From contig JAAAOT010000204.1 in NCBI GenBank assembly GCA_009908725.1, positions 1 to 35,111 of the forward strand: a stretch of 35,111 bases of DNA, given 5' to 3'. Below, one piece after another: positions 11,145 to 19,559 of the stretch (position 1 is the stretch's first letter; each line of letters begins with the position of its first letter). The notes below the pieces were generated by a model. The model ran no database searches. It was not told the origin of the DNA and worked only from the letters and a program-made list of their open reading frames with translations. This stretch comes from Bacteroidota bacterium. GTDB taxonomy: Bacteria > Bacteroidota > Rhodothermia > Rhodothermales > Salinibacteraceae. Both the position numbers and the translations under genes were made by a program.

Positions 11145-11648
11145 CTACGCCGCCGTCGGAATCTGGAAGACGCGTGCATGCCATGCTGCTCCCGCCGGCT
11201 GTTCGAAGTCGCCATCGCGGAGTGCGCCGAGCGTCGTGATGCTCGGGTCGAACACCCGGGTGGATGCGTCGACGCGGTCCTCCGATACGAGCCGTCTGAA
11301 ATCGGCCCGGGAAACCGAGCGGACGTTGCCGTCGGCGTCTCGATACAACACGTCGAGCGGGGACGTCCACTCGAGGCCGAGGTCGCCGGCCACCTCGTCG
11401 ACGGCGTTCACCGATGCATCGATGCCGCATCCGCTGACATCGCCGTCCGCCACGGTGGCGGCGAGAATCACAAACCGATCGTCTCGAATCGTGGCTTGCG
11501 CCTGGACCGGGCGATTGTGTGATGTCCAGCCTTCCATGAATCCGTCGAGACGTTCGAGAACCTCGGATTGCTCGGCTTCAGACAGCGGATCGGCGGTGGT
11601 GTAGATCCACAACCGTGCTATGTCCGGCAACTCGGGAAACGTGGACAT
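11145..11648 (-). CDS. Conserved ~165-aa protein of the family often labelled 'ABC transporter ATPase' in Bacteroidota (no Walker motifs)
   Basis: ARLWIYTTADPLSEAEQSEVLERLDGFMEGWTSHNRPVQAQATIRDDRFVILAATVADGDVSGCGIDASVNAV...AWHARVFQIP; no GxxxxGK[ST]. Confidence 0.7.
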   Translation of the reverse strand: MSTFPELPDIARLWIYTTADPLSEAEQSEVLERLDGFMEGWTSHNRPVQAQATIRDDRFVILAATVADGDVSGCGIDASVNAVDEVAGDLGLEWTSPLDVLYRDADGNVRSVSRADFRRLVSEDRVDASTRVFDPSITTLGALRDGDFEQPAGAAWHARVFQIPTAA

Positions 11649-11936
11649 GGAGGGGGGAAACGTCGGTGATAGAAACGTTGATAGCGCCGATGGCACAGCT
11701 ATGTACGACCAACTCCACGGCGCGTTTGTTCGGATCCGAGTCGCCGTGGTGATCGCAAGCGTGTTCGAGAACCCGCCCCGCGCACATGGAAGGTCTGTAA
11801 CGAACGCGGGAATCGTGAGCACGCATGCAACGCCTCCACGATTCCATCATATTACCTTACGTGTTTCTTCATAATCGCCTAGCCGGCTGTCTCGCGCGAA
11901 TCGCCGGTTGCTTCTTCCACCGTAGCGTGATAGCCC

Positions 11937-12749
11937 ATGAACACGTATCGGACCGTTGTAGACTGGATTCAATCACATCAGGAGGTTGTCCTGGACATTA
12001 TCCGAGTGTATCTCGGGATTGGTTTGCTCGTCCGCGGCGGGCTGTTCATTTCACAGACCAGCGGGGTCGGCACGCTCGTCGACATGAGTCAGTTCGACGT
12101 CTGGGCCGCTGCTGTCGTGCATTACGTGACCTTTGCCCACATGATTGGCGGTCTGCTGCTGGCTGTCGGTTTGCTGACGCGCATCGCGGCTCTTGCTCAG
12201 ATCCCGGTATTGATCGGCGCCGTATTTTTCGTGCACCTGAACGACGGCCTGTTGAGTGCGAACCAGTCGCTTGAGTTTTCCGCGCTGGTTCTGTTTCTGC
12301 TCGTCGTGGTCTTTGTGTTCGGTCCCGGGCGGTGGTCGGCCGACCACTACGTCTTCCGCGAGGAGGAAGAAGAAGTCGGTGAAATGTGGTGGCGTGAAGA
12401 CGACGGCGATGGCGTCCCGGTTGGCGGCGACGGCGATCCGGTGCCGGTAGGAGCCGATACGGGTGCGGGGTCTTCCACTGGTGTGGTTGTAGCCGAGGGA
12501 GTGGGCACGGCCACGGAGCGCTCCGTGCAGACCGCTGCCGCGGTGCAGGGATGCGAGTGCGGGAACGACATCTCCGACCCGGAGGTGATCGTCGAGCCCC
12601 GCTACGGCTGGTCGTCCGGGTTCTTCTTCATGCTCGGGATTTCCGCCCCGGTGAAAGAGGTGCTCTTCTACTGCCAGGATTGCGGGACGGTGATGAAGCG
12701 GAGCAAAGACCCGGAGCTGCTGGATCGCTACCGCTGGCACACGTCGTGA
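11937..12749 (+). CDS. DoxX family membrane protein with C-terminal Cys4 ribbon-like tail
   Basis: VVLDIIRVYLGIGLLVRGGLFISQTSG...HMIGGLLLAVGLLTRIAALAQIPVLIGAVFFVH; C-terminal CECGNDI...VLFYCQDCGTVMKRSKDPELLDRYRWH. Confidence 0.85.
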   Translation: MNTYRTVVDWIQSHQEVVLDIIRVYLGIGLLVRGGLFISQTSGVGTLVDMSQFDVWAAAVVHYVTFAHMIGGLLLAVGLLTRIAALAQIPVLIGAVFFVHLNDGLLSANQSLEFSALVLFLLVVVFVFGPGRWSADHYVFREEEEEVGEMWWREDDGDGVPVGGDGDPVPVGADTGAGSSTGVVVAEGVGTATERSVQTAAAVQGCECGNDISDPEVIVEPRYGWSSGFFFMLGISAPVKEVLFYCQDCGTVMKRSKDPELLDRYRWHTS

Positions 12750-12764
12750 CGCGGTGCGGTCGCC

Positions 12765-14462
12765 TCAGGCGATCGACTCCACTTCTCCTTCAGTCTCCGG
12801 AACCTCGTCGGTCGCGCTGTCGGCCTGCGAGGTTCCGTTTGCTGTCGGGGAACGCCGGGAGACCCGTGCATCGAGCGCAAAGTAAAGCGTGAACGTCGTT
12901 CCGTCGCCCTTCTCACTTCGGACGTAAATGTCGCCCTTCATCAGCTGAACGAGGCGTTGCGTGATGGAGAGGCCGAGACCGCTCCCCTCATGGCTCCGGC
13001 TGAGGCCCTGGCTTTCCTGATGGAAGGCCTCGAACATTTTCTCCTGAAACGACTCCGACATGCCGATCCCGTTGTCCGTGACCTGGAGGACGGCGTGGGA
13101 CGCGCGCTCAGGCGGGTCGTCGAGGACATGAACCTGTGCCCCACTTCGGACGGCGTCGGGGTCGGTCGGCGGGTGGGCACTGTGGCCGATGCGGATGGTG
13201 ACCCCGCCTCCCTCGTCGGTGAACTTGATGGCGTTGCCGACGAGGTTGCGCAGGATGCGCTGCAGTGCGCCGTGGTCGAGCATGCACGTGCATCGATCCG
13301 AGAATGCCTCGATCTCAAGCTGGACGCCCGCGGCATCGGCCCGATTCGACTGCTCGAGTACCATGGCCCGGGCTTCCTCCACGAGGTCCAGCGGCTTCTG
13401 GTCAAGCTGAACCTTGCCCGCCTCCAGTCGAGAAAGCTTCAGGACCGAGTCGAGCGTCTCCATCAGGCGCCGGCTGCTTTTTAAAATAAGCGACGCGAAG
13501 TGCTCGCTCTGCCCATCGGTTTCTTCCTCCAGGACCTCGGAGAAGCCGATAATAGCCGTCAGCGGCGTGCGTACCTCGTGGCTCATGTTGGCGAGCATGG
13601 CCGACTTGATCCGGCTGGACTCTTCGGCTTCTTTCTTGGCGTCGGTCAGAGCGGAGACCGTGTGCGACAGCTCTTCCTCTCGCCGCTCCAGGGTCGACTT
13701 GGCGGATTGAAGATCCTCCATTGTCTCGCGTAGCGTCCGCTCCGAGCGTGCGAGCGACTCCCGCTGGCGTTCCTCGGCCTCCAGCGCCTCACGAAGGGCC
13801 TGCTTCTGACTCTCACTGACGAGCCGCAGCTGCTCAGCGCGGACGTTGGTCCGGCGCCGGATCACATGGATCATCGTCGAGAACGCGCCCGCCGCGCCGA
13901 TGTTGATGGCGGGAATAACGAGCTCGGTGAGGGGAAACGAGATCACGGACGTGATGAGCCAGACAAAAAGGGTCAGTCCGAGGAATCCGGCAAACCACCG
14001 GCGCGACATGATGATAACCCCGGCCCCGACGACCAGCAGCGTCACCTGCGTCAGGGGGACGCTGCCGGTGATTATCTGCGTCAAAATCGTATGGACCAGA
14101 ACAACGCCGCCAACGAGACCGCTGACGGCGTGCATCCCTCGATAGTCCGGGGCGACGGTGCGTAAATAGAGGCGAAGGAGGAGCGCACCGACCGCCGTTG
14201 CCGCGGCGAGAAAAGAGATATATGCCGCGTACGGCATCGACACGAAGATGAGATGCAGCACCATGTTGAGCATGAACAGAACGCTCAAACCGGTGGTCAC
14301 AGGCAGCAAACTATCGTGCACGACCGCACGAAGGGCAGCATCCACCGATTCAGGGTCGACGGCATCCAGGTCGACCTGACGGGGGACTTCGGGGAGACGA
14401 ATCGTAAAGTCGGCACCGGCAGGTGGGTCATCCCACACGCTCGGCTCGTGAGCGTCACTCAT
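12765..14462 (-). CDS. Membrane-bound sensor histidine kinase (HisKA/HATPase_c)
   Basis: N-terminal hydrophobic segments, coiled coil, H-box MLANMSHEVRTPLTAIIGFSEVL, N-box LQRILRNLVGNAIKFTDEG, G1 VTDNGIGMSE, G2 GSGLGLSITQRLVQLM. No receiver domain. Confidence 0.95.
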   Translation of the reverse strand: MSDAHEPSVWDDPPAGADFTIRLPEVPRQVDLDAVDPESVDAALRAVVHDSLLPVTTGLSVLFMLNMVLHLIFVSMPYAAYISFLAAATAVGALLLRLYLRTVAPDYRGMHAVSGLVGGVVLVHTILTQIITGSVPLTQVTLLVVGAGVIIMSRRWFAGFLGLTLFVWLITSVISFPLTELVIPAINIGAAGAFSTMIHVIRRRTNVRAEQLRLVSESQKQALREALEAEERQRESLARSERTLRETMEDLQSAKSTLERREEELSHTVSALTDAKKEAEESSRIKSAMLANMSHEVRTPLTAIIGFSEVLEEETDGQSEHFASLILKSSRRLMETLDSVLKLSRLEAGKVQLDQKPLDLVEEARAMVLEQSNRADAAGVQLEIEAFSDRCTCMLDHGALQRILRNLVGNAIKFTDEGGGVTIRIGHSAHPPTDPDAVRSGAQVHVLDDPPERASHAVLQVTDNGIGMSESFQEKMFEAFHQESQGLSRSHEGSGLGLSITQRLVQLMKGDIYVRSEKGDGTTFTLYFALDARVSRRSPTANGTSQADSATDEVPETEGEVESIA

Positions 14463-14840
14463 TATCGACGCGTCCTCTGCAGACAGCCGTTATAGAAGCG
14501 GACGGACGGGCAACAGGGTACGCCGCCCAGATCCTCGCAGATGAATAATATACCGAGGAAAACTGTTGCAACTGCTCCACAATGTACCTTCACCACAAAC
14601 TGAAAGTCAATTTTAAGCCTTTCATGATTGTCGGAAGTAAATAGGGGATCCGGCTTTTTTACGATATTCGAGCCACATCCTCTGGCTCACGGATCGGTGT
14701 TCCTATGAAGCAAGCATTGCGCCGATTCAATGCAGGACGCAGGTGTCCCGGGTCGGGAGCTTGAATCCGTCCTACGCCGGTGTCGGCTGGAAGCCCCTCA
14801 TCCTCTGCTCATCGTCATCTCATGTAACACCGACCGGATC

Positions 14841-15725
14841 ATGTCGAATACATCCGAAGGATCGACGCGCATACTGGTGACCGGTGCCACCGGCACAGTC
14901 GGACGCGAGGTCGTCGCCCGGCTTTGTGATGCGGGAAAGCCCGTCACGGCGGCCGTTCGTGACCCACGGGCGGCGGACGTGGTGCCCGGCGTGCCCACCG
15001 TCCGGTTCGATTTCGAGCAACCGGCGACGTACGGACCCGCGTTTGCAGACCACGGTGCGCTTTTTCTCGTGCGTCCGCCGGCGATTACCCGGGTCTGGTC
15101 GTCCATCTTTCCAGCGATCGACGCGGCCGTTAGAGCCGGCGTGCGCCACGTCGTGTTCCTATCGCTTCAGGGCGCGGAGGCAAATCCGCTGGTGCCGCAT
15201 CGATGGATTGAATGGAAGCTGGCGTCGACGGACGTGACGGCAACGCTGCTTCGGCCGAGCTTTTTCATGCAGAACCTGGTCACGACTCACCGCCGCGAAA
15301 TCGCGAGAGACGGGCGACTCGTGGTCCCGGCCGGCACCGGTCGGACGGCGTTCATTGATGCCCGAGACATCGCGGCCGTCGCGGCCCGGGTGCTGATCGA
15401 GCCTCGCTACGCCGGACGTGCATTCGAACTTACCGGTCCCGCGGCACTGACGTATCACGAGGTGGCGGACGTGCTGTCCGACGTGCTGGGTCGCACAATC
15501 CGCTACGACGAACCCGGAGTGCTAGATTTTCTTCAGCACAGCCGGAGGGAAGGACGCCCGTGGCCGTTCATTCTGGTGATGACGGGCATCTACCTGACCG
15601 CACGGTTCGGCGGCGCCGCGCGGACAACATCGACCGTGGCGTCTGTGCTGGAGCGTCCCGCACGATCGTTCCGGCGCTTCGCCGAGGACTACGCGACTGC
15701 GTGGGAGAGGCAAAGGCCAGCGTAA
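14841..15725 (+). CDS. NmrA-like / atypical SDR NAD(P)-binding protein
   Basis: RILVTGATGTVGREVVARLCDAGKPVTAAVRDP; FIDARDIAAVAARVL; AFELTGPAALTYHEVADVLSDVLGR. Confidence 0.9.
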   Translation: MSNTSEGSTRILVTGATGTVGREVVARLCDAGKPVTAAVRDPRAADVVPGVPTVRFDFEQPATYGPAFADHGALFLVRPPAITRVWSSIFPAIDAAVRAGVRHVVFLSLQGAEANPLVPHRWIEWKLASTDVTATLLRPSFFMQNLVTTHRREIARDGRLVVPAGTGRTAFIDARDIAAVAARVLIEPRYAGRAFELTGPAALTYHEVADVLSDVLGRTIRYDEPGVLDFLQHSRREGRPWPFILVMTGIYLTARFGGAARTTSTVASVLERPARSFRRFAEDYATAWERQRPA

Positions 15726-15746
15726 ATTTTCGCCGTCGCCTCTCCG

Positions 15747-17210
15747 CTACGGACCGGACGGACCCGACGGGCCGAGAAGCGGGAACTGCATTTCCTGCGT
15801 GGTCCCGTTTTCAAACCGAACGCGTAGGGTAGCCGTCTGCGAGCCATCCTCAATTTCGCCCGGAGGCGTGATGAGCCAGATCTCCGTGCGATTCATTTCG
15901 CCCTCTGGAACGGCAATCGGCGTTCGGCCGAGAACCTTGACCGTGGCCGAGGCAGGTTCGATCGCCTCGACCGTGTAGGTCGTCTGCTTGGGCGACTGGT
16001 TGAGTACGCGGAAACGGAGACGGTTGGCGACCTCGTCGTTCGGGAGGACGACGAACGGTTCGCCGGAGGCCCGGGCCACGTTCACATCGTAGGATCCGCG
16101 CGTCGTAAACGCGATGGCGAAGATCGATACGATGAGGACCATCAAGAGGCTGTAGATCACCGTGCGGGGGCGCACCGTGCGACGGCTCTTGCCTTCGTCT
16201 TCGCGCTCGGACGAGTACCGGATGAGGCCCGGCTCGAAGCCGACCTTCTCCATGATGTCGTCGCAGGCGTCGATGCACTGGGTGCAATGGAGGCATTCCA
16301 TCTGCAGGCCGTCGCGGATGTCAATCCCGGTCGGGCAGGTGCGGACGCACGCGTAGCAGTCCACGCAGTCGCCCATGTCCGATCGTTCTTTGCCCTTGCC
16401 GCGCGGTTCGCCGCGTTCCTCGTCGTAGGAAACGATGAGAGAGTCCGGGTCGAGGAGAACCGACTGAAACCGGGCGTACGGGCACGCGATCGTGCACATT
16501 TGCTCGCGGAAGAATCCGAAGTCGAACATGATGAGCCCGGTAGTGCCGGCCATCATGACGAAGTACCCCCAGTGGTCGGTCGGCGAGCCCTGCATCCAGG
16601 TGATCAGGTTGTCCCACCCGGCGAAGTACGCGACGAACGTGTGCGCGAGAGCGAGCGAGAAGGTCAGGTACACGGCGTGCTTTCCGACTTTCCGCCATAC
16701 CTTGTCGAAGCTCCACGGTCCTTCATCGCGGCGCTTCCGCACGTGCTCTTTTCCCTCGAAGAGCCGTTCGACGGGGCGGTAGAAGAATTCGAGATAGACG
16801 GTTTGCGGACACGCCCATCCGCACCAAACGCGCCCGAGGAGTGCGGTGAACAGCACGACGCTGACCAGCGCACCGATCATCAGGAGCATCAGGAGCAGCG
16901 TGTCTGTCGGGTAAAACGTCATCCCGAAGAACGTAAACTCCCGATGCAGCACATCCAGGAAGATGGCCGGCTTGCCGTTGATCTTGATGATCGGAAGCGC
17001 AACGAAGACAGCGACCAGTACCCACGCGACGATGAGACGGTAGTAGTACCAGCGGCCCTTATTCAGCTCAGGGTACAACCATTTCCGGCTGCCGTCCGCG
17101 TTGAGCGTGGCCATGATGTCCTCCGGCGGGGCATCCATCACACCGACGTCTCCGGCGGGGATGAATTGCTGCGTCTGTCGGCCGTTGCTGTTGCGGTCTG
17201 TCACTTCCAT
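15747..17210 (-). CDS. ccoG: cbb3 oxidase accessory ferredoxin-type protein CcoG (FixG/RdxA)
   Basis: WCGWACPQTVYLEFFYRPVERL; two 4Fe-4S clusters: DCVDCYACVRTCPTGIDIRDGLQMECLHCTQCIDACDDIM; C-terminal Ig-like FixG_C region. Confidence 0.95.
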   Translation of the reverse strand: MEVTDRNSNGRQTQQFIPAGDVGVMDAPPEDIMATLNADGSRKWLYPELNKGRWYYYRLIVAWVLVAVFVALPIIKINGKPAIFLDVLHREFTFFGMTFYPTDTLLLMLLMIGALVSVVLFTALLGRVWCGWACPQTVYLEFFYRPVERLFEGKEHVRKRRDEGPWSFDKVWRKVGKHAVYLTFSLALAHTFVAYFAGWDNLITWMQGSPTDHWGYFVMMAGTTGLIMFDFGFFREQMCTIACPYARFQSVLLDPDSLIVSYDEERGEPRGKGKERSDMGDCVDCYACVRTCPTGIDIRDGLQMECLHCTQCIDACDDIMEKVGFEPGLIRYSSEREDEGKSRRTVRPRTVIYSLLMVLIVSIFAIAFTTRGSYDVNVARASGEPFVVLPNDEVANRLRFRVLNQSPKQTTYTVEAIEPASATVKVLGRTPIAVPEGEMNRTEIWLITPPGEIEDGSQTATLRVRFENGTTQEMQFPLLGPSGPSGP

Positions 17211-17416
17211 CTCCTGAGGGCAATCTTGAGGGTGATTCACGGGCAGCTCCCCTCCCGGCACGTTGCCGGATCCGGTGCCGCGGGGTGGGTGCTGGTAGCC
17301 CCCGTCGGGGCAGCAGCAGAACGGTCCAGCACAACAGCGTCGGGGGGAAGGTGTCAGCGACCCGACCGCGCGCCGGAGGCCGCCGATACACGTTTCAGAA
17401 AACGAAACAGAGAAAT

Positions 17417-17448
17417 GCCGACTCGACAGAGTAGCCCTACCTTTCGGC
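17417..17448 (-). other. Potential stem-loop in ccoG leader (low confidence)
   Basis: GCCGA...TCGGC outer stem with ACTC/GAGT inner helix; a second short hairpin GTTTC-N7-GAAAC at 17392-17408. Confidence 0.25.
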
Positions 17449-17582
17449 GTAGTTGGATACGGAGAACCGATGTGGTGCAATCCCCCACATGGAAGGTCGG
17501 GGGGACGCGCTATGACCGTTAGGGGCGGATCGGTGGCGGGACCGGCCTCGGGCGGGTTAGGGAAATAAACATTATGGGACAT

Positions 17583-17622
17583 AAGAAAACGGCGGAGCCT
17601 CACCAGCTGGAGTCTCCGCCGT
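17583..17622 (-). terminator. Rho-independent terminator of the ccoNOQP operon
   Basis: On the minus strand: CGGCGGAG-N16-CTCCGCCG followed by TTTTCTT; lies between ccoP stop and ccoG. Confidence 0.7.
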
Positions 17623-17729
17623 CGCGATCCATGTTGCCTCACCGCCTCACCGCGCACCGCGTCACCGCCCGCTAGCGCCGGGTGGTCCCGGACGTGGCGG
17701 TTTACTGCACTCGGCGTACTGCCTGGGAA

Positions 17730-18365
17730 TTACTCCATGCGTTCTCCTTCCGGTGCTTTTGCGCCTTCCGGCTCCGTGCCCTGAATGGACTGGATAAAGG
17801 CGACCAACTCGGCCCGTTCTTCCGGGCGGAGGCTGGCGTCCCAGGCCGGCATTCCCTTCTCTGCCACGCCTTCCGTGAGAATATTAAAGATGTCCATGTT
17901 GGTGCCGCCGTGAATCCAGTAGGGATCGGTCAGGTTGGGACCGATCACGCCCTGGCCCTTGTCGCCGTGGCAGGATGCGCACAGGCTCTGGTACGTCTCT
18001 TCGCCGGATGCGGTGCGGTCGCTGTTGCCGATGAACTCGGCGAGCGATGCGGGTGTCGCCTCGAAGGTGGGGTTCGCTTCCGCGTACTCGGCGCGCTGGA
18101 TGGCGAGGGCTTCCTGGCTCTGCGCGAGATCGTCTTCGTACGTGTCTACGAAGTCGAACCACGTGATCCCGACGAAATAGACGACGCTGAAGGCGATGGA
18201 GCCCCAGAAGATCCAGATCCACCATCCGGGCATCGGGTTGTCGTATTCCTTGATCCCGTCGTAGCGGTGACCCTGAATCAGTTGGTCGTGGGTGCGGCCG
18301 TAGAGCGTCGATCCTTCGTCCGATCGGGAGCCCTCGGGGCGAGAAGTGTTGGGGTCGTTAGGCAT
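17730..18365 (-). CDS. ccoP: cbb3-type cytochrome c oxidase subunit CcoP-like, single heme c
   Basis: YDGIKEYDNPMPGWWIWIFWGSIAFSVVYFVGITWF (CcoP N-terminal signature); a single CASCHGDKGQG; IQSIQG C-terminus. Confidence 0.93.
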   Translation of the reverse strand: MPNDPNTSRPEGSRSDEGSTLYGRTHDQLIQGHRYDGIKEYDNPMPGWWIWIFWGSIAFSVVYFVGITWFDFVDTYEDDLAQSQEALAIQRAEYAEANPTFEATPASLAEFIGNSDRTASGEETYQSLCASCHGDKGQGVIGPNLTDPYWIHGGTNMDIFNILTEGVAEKGMPAWDASLRPEERAELVAFIQSIQGTEPEGAKAPEGERME

Positions 18366-18440
18366 GAGGCAGTGCAGGTTGGAACGGCTGGGGCAGAGGG
18401 TGAAGCGCGGCGGGATTACAGGCAATCCCCCGGAATCGGA

Positions 18441-18623
18441 CTATCGCCCGTCGCCGCCGACGGAGTCGGCGTCGTCGAGAGGCATGTTGAGCGCCGACTC
18501 ACAGTCGCGTTTGGGGAGCGTGAGCGCGTAGATCACGATCAGGACGAACGCGATGAAGAAGGCCAGGAGGCCGACTTCGGAGAGGGCACCGGTTTCCAGG
18601 GCGCGGACGGCATCTTTCCACAT
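18441..18623 (-). CDS. ccoQ: cbb3 oxidase small subunit CcoQ/FixQ-like
   Basis: 60 aa, single TM: ALSEVGLLAFFIAFVLIVIYALTLPKRDCESALNMPLDD; positioned between ccoO and ccoP. Confidence 0.8.
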   Translation of the reverse strand: MWKDAVRALETGALSEVGLLAFFIAFVLIVIYALTLPKRDCESALNMPLDDADSVGGDGR

Positions 18624-18671
18624 AACAGGTCGGTCGGAAGTGAGTCAGAGGGGCGAGGCAGGCGTGGGGTG

Positions 18672-19451
18672 CTATTTCGAGGCGTCGGCCGTGACGTCCG
18701 ATTCGGCTGAGCCGGCGTCGGACGGGCCGGCGTCAGAAGGGCCGGCGTCAGAGGCCGCTGCTACGTCCGTCCCGAGGCTCTGCAGATATGCCACGAGGGC
18801 CATGATTTTCTTGTCCTCCAGGTCTGTGGGCCCGCCCTGTTCTTCGACCTCTGTGGCGATGGCCTTCGCCTGCGTTCGTGCGATGGTAGCGGCGTTCTCG
18901 ATGGTTTCCTCCGCGTACGGGGTTCCGAGGCGTTTCAGCGTTCGCAGTTTTGCCGTCAGCCCGTCGAAGTCGATCTTTTTCTCGAGCAGGTGCGGGTAGG
19001 GAGGCATGATGGAGCCCTTGCTGGTGGAGCGGGGATCCTCCATGTGGCGCACGTGCCAGAGCGCCTGCGGCCGGAGCAGGCCTTCCCGGGCGAGGTCGGG
19101 ACCGGTGCGCTTCGAGCCCCACAGGAACGGGCGCTCGTACACTGTTTCACCGGCTTTGGAGTATCCGCCGCCATTTTGACCGTAGCGTTCGATTTCGTGG
19201 CGGAAGGGGCGGACCTGCTGCGAATGGCAGGTATTGCATCCTTCTGCGATGTAGATGTCACGACCCTCGAGTTCGAGCGGCGTCCAGGGCTCGACCGTTT
19301 CGATACGGTCGACCGAGTTGTTTACCAGCACGAGCGGCAGAAACTCGACGAGGCCGCCGACGAGGATGGAGAGCGTGGTGAGGACGGTGAAGACCAGCGG
19401 CCAGCCTTCAAGCGTCCGGTGCATTCCGTTGCTTTTAATGAATCGTCCCAT
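18672..19451 (-). CDS. ccoO: cbb3 oxidase monoheme subunit CcoO
   Basis: GCNTCHSQQVRPFRHEIERYGQNGGGYSKAGETVYERPFLWGSKRTGPDLAREG. Confidence 0.96.
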   Translation of the reverse strand: MGRFIKSNGMHRTLEGWPLVFTVLTTLSILVGGLVEFLPLVLVNNSVDRIETVEPWTPLELEGRDIYIAEGCNTCHSQQVRPFRHEIERYGQNGGGYSKAGETVYERPFLWGSKRTGPDLAREGLLRPQALWHVRHMEDPRSTSKGSIMPPYPHLLEKKIDFDGLTAKLRTLKRLGTPYAEETIENAATIARTQAKAIATEVEEQGGPTDLEDKKIMALVAYLQSLGTDVAAASDAGPSDAGPSDAGSAESDVTADASK

Positions 19452-19559
19452 GACAGGAGGGGGAGGTGTAGATGATCGTTGCAGGGCAGGGGGCGTGCGG
19501 CAGTGCGACCGGTCCCGGCGACCCGGTGGGAATCGGGGGCCGGGACCGAGCGCCGGGCG

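Noticed and set aside
9983-11239. 418-aa plus-strand ORF opposite the K+ channel
   Set aside because: Antisense to a clear channel/RCK protein.
14490-14700. AT-rich intergenic stretch as a small RNA gene
   Set aside because: No convincing paired terminator or known ncRNA signature; more simply a promoter region.
16287-17522. 411-aa plus-strand ORF opposite ccoG
   Set aside because: Antisense to conserved ferredoxin-type CcoG.
17211-17657. N-terminal extension of ccoG in the ORF track
   Set aside because: Lacks homology-like character; conserved CcoG begins near MEVTDRN/WLYPELNKGRWYYYR. The open frame is probably due to high GC, though start mapping is needed.
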